Assembly (NCBI RefSeq): GCF_001544355.1
Contig: NZ_BCQI01000013.1
Location: 25,837 to 89,836 of the forward strand
Direction of reading: 5' to 3'
DNA from: Alicyclobacillus acidiphilus NBRC 100859
GTDB lineage: Bacteria; Bacillota; Bacilli; Alicyclobacillales; Alicyclobacillaceae
Length of the DNA stretch: 64,000 nt
Positions 43,021 to 51,553 of this stretch are shown piece after piece (the stretch's first letter is position 1; every line of letters starts with the position of its first letter). Under the pieces are notes generated by a model. That model saw only the letters and a list, made by a program, of their open reading frames with translations. It did not search any database and had not been told where the DNA came from. Both the position numbers and the translations under genes were made by a program.

Positions 43021-43036
43021 CAGTTGTCCGGTCGAC
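43012..43036 (-). promoter_or_regulatory. shared leader motif, SBP2 copy
   Basis: A 25-nt element containing GTCGACCGGAC and ending GAGGCTCTC on the minus strand. It is identical at 19 of 25 positions, without gaps, to the element at 45755-45779 before SBP1. Both run directly into a terminator 5' arm. Confidence 0.65.
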
Positions 43037-43058
43037 CCAACATATTCAACTAAGACGC

Positions 43059-43086
43059 AGTGTAACACGAAAACCAAGTATGTCAA
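43059..43086 (-). promoter_or_regulatory. promoter of SBP2-malFG-sulfatase
   Basis: On the minus strand, TTGACA (43086-43081), 16-nt spacer, TACACT (43064-43059). The -35 block TTGACATACTT is also found upstream of SBP1 (45814-45824). Confidence 0.65.
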
Positions 43087-43099
43087 TGTGAATTTCTGC

Positions 43100-44269
43100 T
43101 TACCGCAGAGACCCAGACACCCTGGCGGCACGTTGGCGAATCTTATCTTCGAATACCGGCAGAAGCAATTGACCCGTCGTTGTGACCTCCTCCAAATGTG
43201 GATAGCTGGACAGGATGAAAGCCGATATGCCAATGTCGACAAATTCAATCAACCGATCCGCCACTTCATCCGGTGTGCCGACAAACATCAGCGCCCCGCC
43301 TCCGCGTATGGCCGAAAGTCCCGCCCACAAATTCGGTCCGACAATGCCATCCGTCTGCTCCGACATGTCGCGCAGCTGATTCTGCCGTTTCTGGTTGGTC
43401 GCGTCCGTCTTGTTATGGTACGACTTGGCCATCGCGTAACTGGCGGGATCGGCCCGACTCACGATATTCCGGGCCGCTTGCCAAGCTTCTTCGGCAGTCT
43501 CCCGAACCAATACCTGCGCGCGGAGGCCGTAACGGATCGCCCTCGCTTGCCCCGTGCGCTCGCTCTCGACCCTGCGCAGGTCTTCCATTTCTTGAATTTG
43601 TTCTTTGATCCACTCCAACGGCTCAGCCCACATCAGGTAGACATCCGCGACTTTTGACGCAACGCGTTTCCCTGCGGGCGAACTGCCGCCAAAATACAGC
43701 GGAGGATGCGGGCGTTGCACAGGGGCAGGATAACTGGCCACGGACTCCACCTGGTAGTACTCCCCTTCAAACTTGACGCGATCGCCAGCAAAATAGTTTT
43801 TGCCGTTGTCGATCGATTTCTCCCATACATTCTTGACGACTTGAACGAACTCCAGGGTGCGATCGTAACGGGCGTCATGATTGTCATGCAGCGGATCGCC
43901 CATCGCTTTCAGGTCGATCGCGCTGTCCCCCGTCACGACGTTGATCAGCGCCCGACCGTTCGATATATAGTCGAGAGATCCCGCCATTCTTGCGGCCAAA
44001 ACGGGTGATATGAACCCCGGCCTCATGGCCACCAACGGCTTGAACGTTTTGGTCCTTGCAACGATGGCCCCCGCAAGAACCCATCCATCGATACAAGTGC
44101 TCCCCGTTGGAATGAGTGCAAATGTGAATCCTGCTGCTTCAGCAGCTTGGGCAACATCGATCATATAATCCAGCGTAGCTTCGCGCTCTGGCGGCACACC
44201 GATGTATGGTCCATCTCCGGACGTCGGGATAAACCAGCCAAACTCGATCTCTTCGTTCGTCACTGACAT
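43100..44269 (-). CDS. ssuD: SsuD-like FMNH2-dependent alkanesulfonate monooxygenase (LLM class)
   Basis: 389 residues. It matches E. coli SsuD closely by eye: GWFIPTSGDGPYIG at the N-terminus, LIPTGSTC with the equivalent Cys, RPGFISPVLAARMAGSLDYISNGRALINVVTG, LYFGGSSPAG and ILSSYPHLEE. SsuD enzymes use reduced flavin and oxygen to split sulfonates to aldehyde plus sulfite. The ATG at 44269 follows GGAGGAGAG; the frame extends further but overlaps SBP1. No flavin reductase (SsuE-like) gene is in the window. Its pairing with sugar-type binding proteins suggests a sulfonated sugar such as sulfoquinovose, as in the SMO pathway, but this is inference. Confidence 0.88.
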   Translation of the reverse strand: MSVTNEEIEFGWFIPTSGDGPYIGVPPEREATLDYMIDVAQAAEAAGFTFALIPTGSTCIDGWVLAGAIVARTKTFKPLVAMRPGFISPVLAARMAGSLDYISNGRALINVVTGDSAIDLKAMGDPLHDNHDARYDRTLEFVQVVKNVWEKSIDNGKNYFAGDRVKFEGEYYQVESVASYPAPVQRPHPPLYFGGSSPAGKRVASKVADVYLMWAEPLEWIKEQIQEMEDLRRVESERTGQARAIRYGLRAQVLVRETAEEAWQAARNIVSRADPASYAMAKSYHNKTDATNQKRQNQLRDMSEQTDGIVGPNLWAGLSAIRGGGALMFVGTPDEVADRLIEFVDIGISAFILSSYPHLEEVTTTGQLLLPVFEDKIRQRAARVSGSLR

Positions 44270-44303
44270 ATCGATCTCTCCTCCATTCTTCCGCAACTGC
44301 GAA

Positions 44304-45662
44304 TTATTGAAGCACTTGCTGCCAGGCGCTTTGGACAGCTTGCAATCCTTGTTTCGCGGATTCGCGGCCAATCCATACCGGACTCATCAATTGCGTGAAC
44401 GGATCGCCGAAATCGGACGAATCGTTGAGCAAGTTTGTGGGATCTGGGAAGTCTCGGTTCACGCCTCCTTCAAACACTTGTTCAAAGACACTATTTTTCA
44501 TAGAGAAGCCAGCAATTTTGTCGACTCCGGCCACCCACTCTTCAAGATATTTGGGGTTGGTATTCGGCGGATCGATCTTCCCCACCTTCACCAACTGCTG
44601 CGCTCCCCACCCGGTCGTGGCAAAGACCATGAAGCGAAAAGCCGCGTCGGCGTGTTTACTGGTCGACGAGAGATAAAAGGCATTATCCTCACGCTGTGCG
44701 GTGTCTGCTCCACCCGGACCGTACGGGATGGGGACAATACCCCATTTGAACTTGGGTTGGAACTGCGCCGCCTGGCGCCATACCCACCCCGCAACTTCTG
44801 AGATGGCAATGTGTCCGGAGAAAAACGCGTTCCCGGTGGTTGACATCGCTGTCAAGGTGCCTTGGTCCGGCATGACGTGGTCTTTTAAACTTAGATCAGC
44901 CAGCCACTGCATAGCCTCCACTTCTTTTGGCTGGGTGGCATAAGTCTGGGTCAAAGCCCCTCCTCGGTATGCGGCAGTGTATGTAGGGCCCCCCTTGTTG
45001 TTGAGCGGATCGACACCCCACAACCATCCCAACGACCCTATCGATCCCGGCGTCAAATCCACACCCCAGTCGCTGGTCTTCGGGTTGGAAGTCAGATGCG
45101 TCAACTTTTTCGCGTCGGCCAGCAACTTGTTCAGTGTCCAAGACTTATCGGTCCAACTCGTCGTAGGCAGCGGAACGTGATATTTGTTAAACAGCGTTTC
45201 GTTGTACGCGATGAATGTCGGGTTGCTCAACCAGGGAAGTCCGTAAAGATGGTTGTCCTCCGTGTACTCCTTTTTGTAGGTCGCTGGAATAAAACTGCTC
45301 GATATCTTGTCGGCCTTAAAAAACGGATTCAGATCTTGGGCCAAATGATGGGATATAATTGTATAAACGCCCGTATTGGCCCAGTCGGTGAAGATGTCCG
45401 GAGTCTGCCCGGCAGCGACCATCGTCAACAATTTTTCATTGTAGGCGGTACTCCCAGGCGTAATCACATCGATTTTGATACCTGGATTCTCTTTTTCATA
45501 CTGGGTTGCGACCGTGTGGGCATAAGCGTCTACTTCAGTATCCGTAGGAAGAAGCCAGGTGATTGTAATCGTTGAACTCGCGTGCACCATAGGCGCGCTC
45601 AAAAGTGCGATGGACAAGGATGCCGCCATTCCATGACTCGCTCTAGTCATCCATTTCTTCAT
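44304..45662 (-). CDS. sugar-type extracellular solute-binding protein 1 of the organosulfur cluster
   Basis: 452 residues. The signal peptide (MKKWMTRASHG ... APMVHAS) ends near 29, and the mature domain starts STITITWLLPTDTEVDAYA, followed by DVITPGSTAYNEKLLTMVAAGQTPDIFTDW and GIVPIPYGPGGADTAQREDNAFYLS, both CUT1 family-1 patterns. It is a paralogue of SBP2. GGGGG lies about 12 nt before the ATG. The SsuD-like gene follows within 35 nt, so the two are cotranscribed. The upstream leader has a 16-bp terminator and a shared motif. Confidence 0.9.
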   Translation of the reverse strand: MKKWMTRASHGMAASLSIALLSAPMVHASSTITITWLLPTDTEVDAYAHTVATQYEKENPGIKIDVITPGSTAYNEKLLTMVAAGQTPDIFTDWANTGVYTIISHHLAQDLNPFFKADKISSSFIPATYKKEYTEDNHLYGLPWLSNPTFIAYNETLFNKYHVPLPTTSWTDKSWTLNKLLADAKKLTHLTSNPKTSDWGVDLTPGSIGSLGWLWGVDPLNNKGGPTYTAAYRGGALTQTYATQPKEVEAMQWLADLSLKDHVMPDQGTLTAMSTTGNAFFSGHIAISEVAGWVWRQAAQFQPKFKWGIVPIPYGPGGADTAQREDNAFYLSSTSKHADAAFRFMVFATTGWGAQQLVKVGKIDPPNTNPKYLEEWVAGVDKIAGFSMKNSVFEQVFEGGVNRDFPDPTNLLNDSSDFGDPFTQLMSPVWIGRESAKQGLQAVQSAWQQVLQ

Positions 45663-45713
45663 GTTTTCTTCTTGCCCCCTTCAGATTCATCGATCTCAAG
45701 TTTGACCCGTCAC

Positions 45714-45762
45714 AAAACAAAAGACCCCCGAAGTACGCGGCAACCACGTACTTCGGGAGTCT
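45714..45762 (-). terminator. leader terminator upstream of SBP1
   Basis: 45747-45762 pairs with 45722-45737 over 16 bp with a single G-U; on the minus strand TTTTGTTTTG follows. It sits 52 nt before the SBP1 start, so it controls entry into the gene unless it is disrupted. Confidence 0.85.
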
Positions 45763-45779
45763 CTAGACGTCCAGTCGAC
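45755..45779 (-). promoter_or_regulatory. shared leader motif, SBP1 copy
   Basis: A 25-nt element containing GTCGACTGGAC on the minus strand, 19/25 identical to the SBP2 copy at 43012-43036. GGAGTC (45777-45782) can pair with GACTCC (45756-45761), which is part of the terminator 5' arm, so it could form an antiterminator. Confidence 0.65.
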
Positions 45780-45797
45780 TCCTGTTACATACAGGAG
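45779..45797 (-). promoter_or_regulatory. upstream leader hairpin of SBP1
   Basis: CTCCTG (45779-45784) and CAGGAG (45792-45797) form a perfect 6-bp hairpin with a 7-nt loop. It competes with the candidate antiterminator because both use 45779-45782. Confidence 0.5.
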
Positions 45798-45866
45798 ACT
45801 AAGGTATTATGCAAAGTATGTCAATAGGAATTCGCAACATTCCTTCAAATCGCGAAAATCAACATT

Positions 45867-46874
45867 TCACGCCTGTATCAATTTGTTCCGTTCTTCCATT
45901 TGTGGTGGTTCCTCCATCCATCCGTTTCGAATCATCAACTTCGCACCTTCGTGAGCATATTCAAAGACATCTTTCATAAATACCGTGATCTTTGCGGACA
46001 AATCGTTCCGTAAACTGAATGCGGTCCCTAGCGAGTTTCCTCCCATGGAAAAACTGCAGAAGAGACTCACACAATACATCATCAATTTATCGGAAAACGG
46101 TGCAACCGTGGATCGCGTCGCGTTTCCTCCCCAACTGGAAGGCGTCTCTATCCCACATTCGAGCAACACTTCACTCAGTTCCTTGATGATCGACTTCGCC
46201 AATTCGGTTCCTTCCGAGAAGAACTTCCTAACTTCCGGAGAGTTCGCACACTGTGCAAAGCCCATGATCAGATGCATGCCCGTCACATTGGACTCAATCG
46301 CGTGAAACAGATGCGCCACTTCAATGGTATTCAGGCTTCTTTTCTTCGCAAATGGATTCAGTCCGCCCAGGTATTGGGTACTTTCAACAAATTCAATGGA
46401 TGTTGGCATGGACACCGCTGGGGAACGAGCCAGCAAGCCTCGTTGCATCAAATATTGCGTGCACGCGTTGTAACATTCTTGAGTAATTGCGGTTAACTCC
46501 TTGTAGAGTATCACGAGGTCTTCTCGATAAGACATTCCGATATTGAGCGTGTGCATACCCATACTGATTTGTTTGACGAGACGGAGAAGCATGATATCGA
46601 ACCCGTTGTCGTAGAGCTTGGGAACGGATGGATGAACGTCCTCGGCTGTGAATCCAATCGGGATGACTGTGCCTTCGCGCCGGAATATCTGCTGTATCCG
46701 GCTCACATAGGAAGTGATCTTCCCGTATAAATCTGACATGATCTGTCTGGCACCATCGTCTTCCGCACATTTGATAAAATACTCCAACATACGCAAGAGC
46801 ATCGTCTTCTGCTGATAAGTAATCCACAATGTGCCGAGTTCTGAAGACGTGATGGGTGCTGTTCTCTCCGACAT
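45867..46874 (-). CDS. DUF3231 protein (ferritin-like helical fold)
   Basis: 335 residues, the usual length for DUF3231. It has two similar helical halves: near the start, LGTLWITYQQKTMLLRMLEYFIKCAEDDGARQI; in the second half, VAHLFHAIESNVTGMHLIMGFAQCANSPEVRKFF. The family is found in spore-forming Bacilli, sometimes linked to sporulation, and its function is unknown. GGAGGCG precedes the ATG. It lies between the peptide-binding lipoprotein and the organosulfur cluster, with a terminator upstream at 47012-47047. Confidence 0.88.
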   Translation of the reverse strand: MSERTAPITSSELGTLWITYQQKTMLLRMLEYFIKCAEDDGARQIMSDLYGKITSYVSRIQQIFRREGTVIPIGFTAEDVHPSVPKLYDNGFDIMLLRLVKQISMGMHTLNIGMSYREDLVILYKELTAITQECYNACTQYLMQRGLLARSPAVSMPTSIEFVESTQYLGGLNPFAKKRSLNTIEVAHLFHAIESNVTGMHLIMGFAQCANSPEVRKFFSEGTELAKSIIKELSEVLLECGIETPSSWGGNATRSTVAPFSDKLMMYCVSLFCSFSMGGNSLGTAFSLRNDLSAKITVFMKDVFEYAHEGAKLMIRNGWMEEPPQMEERNKLIQA

Positions 46875-47011
46875 TCACTCGCCTCCATTTCACAGATACG
46901 CCGTAGTTTTCCACCAGCGAGATCGATCATACTCATTTTTCGTGCACGCTCACCTTCAGGCGATGAACCAGTCACATGGACGTCTGCCGATTCCAACTGC
47001 CGGTAAAAGAC

Positions 47012-47047
47012 AAAAAACTCGTCGAGGCATGAGAGCCCCAACGAGTT
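47012..47047 (-). terminator. intrinsic terminator of the peptide-binding protein gene
   Basis: 47036-47047 and 47016-47027 pair over 12 bp (two G-U), followed on the minus strand by TTTTTT. Confidence 0.88.
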
Positions 47048-47087
47048 CATTGGCTACAACGTGCATTTTGCAAGACCGATGTAACAG

Positions 47088-48812
47088 TTAGTTCGAAAGT
47101 GTCCAGTCCGGACCAACTGGCCAAGCGCCCATTGGACCAAAGTATTTGCTGGGAATATGGACCCGTTTGTTGTAAACCTGCACATCCAGATAATCGAACA
47201 GGAAGACAATCGGCAACTGTTGATTGACAAACTTGTTGAAAGCCTGGAATTGCTTGCCTCGTCCCGCTTGCGTGAAGTCAGACGGCAATGCCCAAGTATT
47301 TTTGATGAGCTTGTCGATCTCCGGGTTCGAATAATGCCAGAAGTTCCCTGCATCGTGTGTTCCCCATGTCCCTCGTGGATCTGGATCAGGACCTAATTCA
47401 TTGCCCATCAACCACATGTCGATGCCAGGGGCATCGTTCTGCAGTTGCGAAATGAGCGTGTCAAAGTCAATCGGGTTGTTCAATTCAACATCCAGGCCAA
47501 CTGCCCGCAAATCCTGCCGAATTGCCGTAGCCTCAGTGCTCTCGGTCGGATTGCCAGATACCACCGCCATGTGAAGCACAAGCGTTTTACCCGTCTTCGG
47601 ATCGATCCGCCATTGGCCTTTCTTCACATACCCCGCCGCGTTCAACAACTGCTCTGCCTTGCTGGGGTTATATTTATACTGATTGAGCTCACTCTCTGGC
47701 GTGCTGGCCCAGCTGTAACTGTCAGGCGTCGGCGAGTTGGTCGGAACCACCATGTTATGGAAAATACCTTTGATGATCGCGTTTCGGTTTATCGCATAAG
47801 CGATAGCCTGACGAACACGAACGTCCGAGAAGTACGATTTTTTGTCATCCAAACCCAAAAACGCGTACTCGGTACTCGGCATCGTGGTTTCGACGATGTT
47901 GGGATCACTCTTCATCTTAATTTTGTCGTTCGAGGTGATGCCGTTGATGGCAAAGTCAATCTGTCCGTCCGCCATCAATGCTGGTTCAACGTCTGGACTG
48001 GTTGCTTTCAGTATCACCTTGGCAATCTTCGGCTTGCCTCGCCAGTAATACGGATTTGCCTTGAACGTATCGACAGACTGAGAGTTTGCGGAAACAGGAA
48101 TATATGCGCCTGATACGACTGTCGGCAGTTTGTCGTATGACATATCCAGCCATTTCGAGAACGGTATGTTTTTGAGCACATGGTACGGCAGCGGCGTAAT
48201 GCTCGCCAAATCCGCCGTAAGAAACGCAGCATCCGCCTGACTCACGTGAACCTGAAATTCCTTGTCGTTCACGATAGTAAAACCGCCTGTATCAGCGAAC
48301 GATTTCGCTTGCCCCTTGAGAATTTTCGACGCACCCACGACGTTCGCCACAAGATACTCCGATTGACCTTGGATCTGCGATCCGTTGTACGCCGGAGAAG
48401 CCAAGAAATCCATGTCCAACAAGACGTCTCTTGACGTAATCGGCTGTCCGTCCGACCATTTTGCGTTCGGCTGAAGCCAGCATGTAATGGTCTTGTGATC
48501 TTTGGAGTATTGATACTTGGACACCAACCAAGGAATGACTTGAAGTTTGTTATTCACGTTTAACAGCGGATCGAACGACAATTGTGTCATGGCAGCAGTG
48601 TATCCGCTCGCGTCCATGTACGGGATAAATTCATCATTCCATGGCGTACCCTGAGCGACGACCAGTGTGTCACCGTTCGACGTTACGCTGGCAGCACCAG
48701 TGGATGAGTTTTGGTCTGTCGGCTCTACGCTGTTGTTGGCACAGCCAGCAAGCAGCAACGAAGTCGTCGCTACAACTGCAAAACTGGTCAATACGACCTT
48801 CTTCTTTTTCAT
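47088..48812 (-). CDS. family 5 oligopeptide/nickel-type solute-binding lipoprotein
   Basis: 574 residues. The lipoprotein signal MKKKKVVLTS ... LLLAGCANN places the lipid Cys near 23. The mature SBP_bac_5 domain has LSFDPLLNVNNKLQVIPWLVSKYQYS, KWSDGQPITSRDVLLDMDFL and FSDVRVRQAIAYAINRNAII, typical of DppA/OppA. It captures peptides or similar ligands outside the membrane for an ABC importer whose permease genes are not adjacent, an orphan arrangement. The ATG at 48812 has GGGGGG 7-8 nt upstream. A near-consensus promoter and a strong terminator make it monocistronic. Confidence 0.92.
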   Translation of the reverse strand: MKKKKVVLTSFAVVATTSLLLAGCANNSVEPTDQNSSTGAASVTSNGDTLVVAQGTPWNDEFIPYMDASGYTAAMTQLSFDPLLNVNNKLQVIPWLVSKYQYSKDHKTITCWLQPNAKWSDGQPITSRDVLLDMDFLASPAYNGSQIQGQSEYLVANVVGASKILKGQAKSFADTGGFTIVNDKEFQVHVSQADAAFLTADLASITPLPYHVLKNIPFSKWLDMSYDKLPTVVSGAYIPVSANSQSVDTFKANPYYWRGKPKIAKVILKATSPDVEPALMADGQIDFAINGITSNDKIKMKSDPNIVETTMPSTEYAFLGLDDKKSYFSDVRVRQAIAYAINRNAIIKGIFHNMVVPTNSPTPDSYSWASTPESELNQYKYNPSKAEQLLNAAGYVKKGQWRIDPKTGKTLVLHMAVVSGNPTESTEATAIRQDLRAVGLDVELNNPIDFDTLISQLQNDAPGIDMWLMGNELGPDPDPRGTWGTHDAGNFWHYSNPEIDKLIKNTWALPSDFTQAGRGKQFQAFNKFVNQQLPIVFLFDYLDVQVYNKRVHIPSKYFGPMGAWPVGPDWTLSN

Positions 48813-48891
48813 GTAAAAGCCCCCCTTGCCAATCATAGCTACTCATGTGGAATTTCTCAGGAGCTCAAATGGAGTGTCCACACCGAGCCAG

Positions 48892-48922
48892 CCTATTGCT
48901 GAAACTCCACAATACCAATAGG
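48892..48922. repeat. inverted repeat downstream of the SBP promoter
   Basis: CCTATTG (48892-48898) and CAATAGG (48916-48922) are perfect 7-bp arms with a 17-nt spacer, beginning just after the predicted transcription start. It could be an operator or an mRNA stem. Confidence 0.45.
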
Positions 48923-48930
48923 ATTTATAG

Positions 48931-48959
48931 ATTATAATCTCCCTGCAACTCAAGGTCAA
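48931..48959 (-). promoter_or_regulatory. sigma-A promoter of the peptide-binding protein gene
   Basis: On the minus strand, TTGACC (48959-48954), 17-nt spacer, TATAAT (48936-48931), about 120 nt upstream of the start codon. Confidence 0.8.
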
Positions 48960-49033
48960 ACAGGACATATCTCGAAAACTTTGCGGCCATGGCATCCTGG
49001 AGCTTGTTCGGCAGAACGATAACCAACGGGGAG

Positions 49034-49216
49034 TTATATGTGCGTGCCCGGCGCGGTGTTGCCGAAGACGCGGGCCACGATGCCACGCGTAAGTTCAACG
49101 TCGCGGACCGAGTGCCACATGGAGAAGTTGGCGTAAAGTAAGACCCGCTTTACACAGTGCTGTTGAACCAAGGTGCGGAGAGACAATAGTCGTATCAGCG
49201 ATATTTCGCCTGATGT
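49034..49216 (-). pseudogene. possible coding remnant
   Basis: A minus-strand frame of about 60 codons between stops, GC-rich at third positions and reading like protein (ANFSMWHSVRDVELTRGIVA near its end), but with no start codon plus ribosome site at its head. A plus-strand frame from 49038 (33 codons, GGGAG upstream) overlaps it, so the coding strand is ambiguous. The family is not recognised. Confidence 0.25.
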
Positions 49217-49300
49217 TCATTACAGAATATGGTAAAGTCCTGTACAGAGCGACCGTGTAGGATTGTTTGTTGTGAAGGGACGGGCGGAAAGTCCTCGAGG

Positions 49301-49336
49301 CATGAAGCCAGCCCATCGCATGAAGCCAGCCCATCG
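49301..49336. repeat. 18-bp perfect tandem duplication
   Basis: CATGAAGCCAGCCCATCG occurs twice head to tail (49301-49318, 49319-49336), in noncoding DNA of the accessory patch. Confidence 0.85.
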
Positions 49337-49565
49337 AAGGTGGATTTCATGCACGAGTACATCTTGAGCTTACGTCGGATCCACGCCGCTGCGATTTTGC
49401 ATGAAAATACAGCACACACGGCTTGACTGTTTTCCGCAAGTGTACTGTGACGGTTGGTATGTGTAGGTGTAGAGGTGAAAGCTGGGCGAAGAATTCCTGC
49501 CGTGGTCGATTTTACCTGCTATCGTTTTCCTCTCGTGCAGTTTGGTGGATCATCTCAGAAAAGTA

Positions 49566-49600
49566 AATCGCGGTTCTCGATATCCCGAGAACCCGCGATT
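49566..49600. terminator. hairpin next to the tRNA-Cys remnant
   Basis: AATCGCGGTTCTCG pairs with the right-hand CGAGAACC(C)GCGATT through one bulged base; TTTT follows on the plus strand and TTTAC on the minus strand. It stands where the terminator stands after the intact tRNA-Cys. Confidence 0.6.
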
Positions 49601-49616
49601 TTACTAACGCTTCACT

Positions 49617-49659
49617 TGGAGGCTCCAGCCGGATTCGAACCGACGGTACAGATTTTGCA
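49617..49659 (-). pseudogene. 3'-half tRNA-Cys remnant
   Basis: From the CCA end (plus TGGA at 49617) through the T-arm (plus GGATTCGAACC) to the anticodon-side TTTTGCA, this matches the intact tRNA-Cys at 51405-51478 with a few substitutions. The 5' half is missing. Similarity also covers the preceding CTTCACT. It is non-functional. Confidence 0.8.
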
Positions 49660-49870
49660 AGGATAGAACGTGCTTCTCAGTGAGTCTTGTCACGTGTTAG
49701 CCAATCTGTAAAGACCCTTGACAAGTGGGCGATTATCAGGGGAATTGTATAACACGGTTAAATCGCCCCTTCACATTACGAAATTTGCGGAGTGATGATG
49801 ACCGAACTGAAGAGCAAAATTCGACGCCCTCCTAGCCAATCATGACGACGAGACGGGCCTACTGTTTAAT

Positions 49871-50461
49871 CTACTTTGTTGAATTTGATGGAGGCGCAAA
49901 TCCGTTTGCGATAGCTGTGGCAGCTACACTGATCATTGCGTTGTTCAGTCCGTCGATAGCACTTTGCAAATCACTTTTAGCGGCAGCCAGTTCTTTCACC
50001 TGTTGGTCATTCAAATAATTTTTCAGTTCGCCGATGGAACTATTTAAGTATGAAGCCGCAACAGACACTTCTTCTTGGTCACCCGAATAGTGGCTTGGAA
50101 CGCTCATGGTCGCTACGTCGGTGAATGTGTTCGTAAGCGTACTTTGTTGCAGACTCTGCAGTTCATTATAGGCATCCGCGTGGTCTAGACTGCCGTTGGA
50201 GACGCCAGTTATGATGCTCTTATACTGGTTCATATCCGACTCAACCTCTTTGTCAATCTGGTCAAACCTTTGCACAGCTTCTTTAGCCTCGGCCCTCTTT
50301 TGATCGGACGCAGAAGTGTGCACACTGGCAGTCGTTTTCGCAGAAGTGTCTTCACCGGAAGTCGCTTTTAATCGTGATGAGCTAGAGGTTGCCTGAACGT
50401 TAGATACTGTTGTATTGGACACGCTCCTGTGGTTCAGATTCCTGGGACCACTATACAATCC
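49871..50461 (-). pseudogene. 5'-truncated gene for a secreted helical protein
   Basis: The minus-strand frame reads a Ser/Thr-rich linker, then coiled-coil segments (QKRAEAKEAVQRFDQIDKEVESDM; SVAASYLNSSIGELKNYLNDQQVKELAAAK) and a Pro/Asn/Ser-rich end. No signal peptide or proper start remains: upstream of about 50462 the frame continues only into IS256 DNA. The gene appears to have lost its 5' end when the IS256 fragment arrived or was deleted. The family is unknown; the linker and helices suggest a secreted or surface protein. Confidence 0.65.
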
Positions 50462-51118
50462 ACAGACTGCGGATGAATGTGAGCCAAAACGAGCCATCCT
50501 CGCTGGTGCCAATATCAAACCCCAATACTTCACGCTCACCGGTGCCTCGCACGCCAATGGCAATCACAAATGCCATACTCTGAACTCTTCCGCCTTCTCG
50601 AACCTTTGGGAACGTTGCATCCAACCACACATACGGATACGCCCCTTCTAGCGGACGATTCTTAAAGGACTGCACCACGTCATCGAGTTCTTTGCAGATG
50701 CGGGAGACTTCGCTTTTGCTGATACCCTGATTCCCCAATGACTCAACCAATTCATCCACCTTACGCGTACTCACACCATGCACGTACGCTTCTTGGACTA
50801 CGGACAGCAGAGCCTTCTCCGCCTTCCGACGAGGCTCCAGGATACTGGTGGGAAGTAGCTGTCCTTTGGAAGCTTCGGAATCTGTAAGTCAATTGTGCCA
50901 ACGCGAGTATCCCATTCCCGGCTCCGATGCCCGTTGCGGCTGTTACTACGCCTCTCACTACGCTCATACCGTTGTGCACCGATCAGTGAACTGACCTCAA
51001 CATCCATCACGGCTTGGGTGAGGATTTTCAGCCCTTCCTTTAGAAAATCTACATCCCCTTCTTCCAATCCGATCTTGCGAATCAAATCCAAAAGTGCGAT
51101 CTTATCCATGTAAGCCAT
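50462..51118 (-). pseudogene. truncated, frameshifted IS256-family transposase (N-terminal part)
   Basis: Two adjacent frames. 51118-50798 encodes the N-terminus (MAYMDKIALLDLIRKIG ... EVSSLIGAQRYERSERRSNSRNGHRSREWDTRVGTIDLQIPKLPKDSYFP), and 50783-50462 continues it in another frame (STRKVDELVESLGNQGISKSEVSRICKELD ... YPYVWLDATFPKVREGGRV ... FIRSL). A frameshift lies near 50840. The second half of the protein, including the last catalytic Glu region, is missing at 50462. It is inactive, with the deletion joining it to the truncated gene above. Confidence 0.85.
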
Positions 51119-51189
51119 CGATGTGCCTCCTCTACTGATTGCTCGTCACTTTTAGTAGATTGCACTCGATGGCTTTTTCGTCAAGATCC

Positions 51190-51222
51190 ATCTTCAGAAT
51201 TTACACCACTACCTGAGACTCT
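51190..51222 (-). repeat. probable terminal end of the IS256 fragment
   Basis: On the minus strand the sequence GAGTCTCAGGTAGTGGTGTAAATTC precursor region (51198-51222) contains GTGTAAA, a common feature of IS256 terminal repeats, about 80 nt before the transposase start. The partner end was lost with the truncation. Confidence 0.45.
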
Positions 51223-51349
51223 AACGTCACGTCTTACCAACGCTTCAAAAGGACGCTGCCGAGGGTCTGGATTTGCTTCTCCGAAGGGCCGAAAAATAAG
51301 TTTCGAAACACGAAGGTTTGCAATCGGTTAGCAACTCCACTAAGGACAC

Positions 51350-51388
51350 AAAAAGACGCGGCCCTGAAAACTCTCAGGAACCGCGTCT
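51350..51388 (-). terminator. terminator of the tRNA operon
   Basis: AGACGCGG (51354-51361) pairs with CCGCGTCT (51381-51388), with an inner CCTGA/TCAGG; on the minus strand TTTTT follows. It lies 17 nt after the tRNA-Cys 3' end. Confidence 0.85.
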
Positions 51389-51404
51389 GGCGTGGCTTTT
51401 CACT

Positions 51405-51478
<74 letters not shown>

Positions 51479-51553
51479 ACGTTGCGAAATCCGGAAACCC
51501 GCAAAGCCCAGTTCTACTGGTATTCCGCATGCAGGCATCCGTTTTCGCATCCT

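Larger units (their letters stand above)
48960..49870. other. eroded noncoding stretch with remnants
   Basis: About 0.9 kb without an intact gene. It holds a GC3-rich minus-strand frame without a start (49034-49216), a tandem 18-bp repeat (49301-49336), a hairpin (49566-49600) and a 3' tRNA-Cys copy (49617-49659). Other open frames here are short and lack ribosome sites. Confidence 0.6.

Noticed and set aside
45755..45803. SBP1 leader as a known SAM or T-box riboswitch
   Set aside because: The diagnostic conserved elements of these classes (for example the T-box AGGGUGGNACCGCG) are not present.
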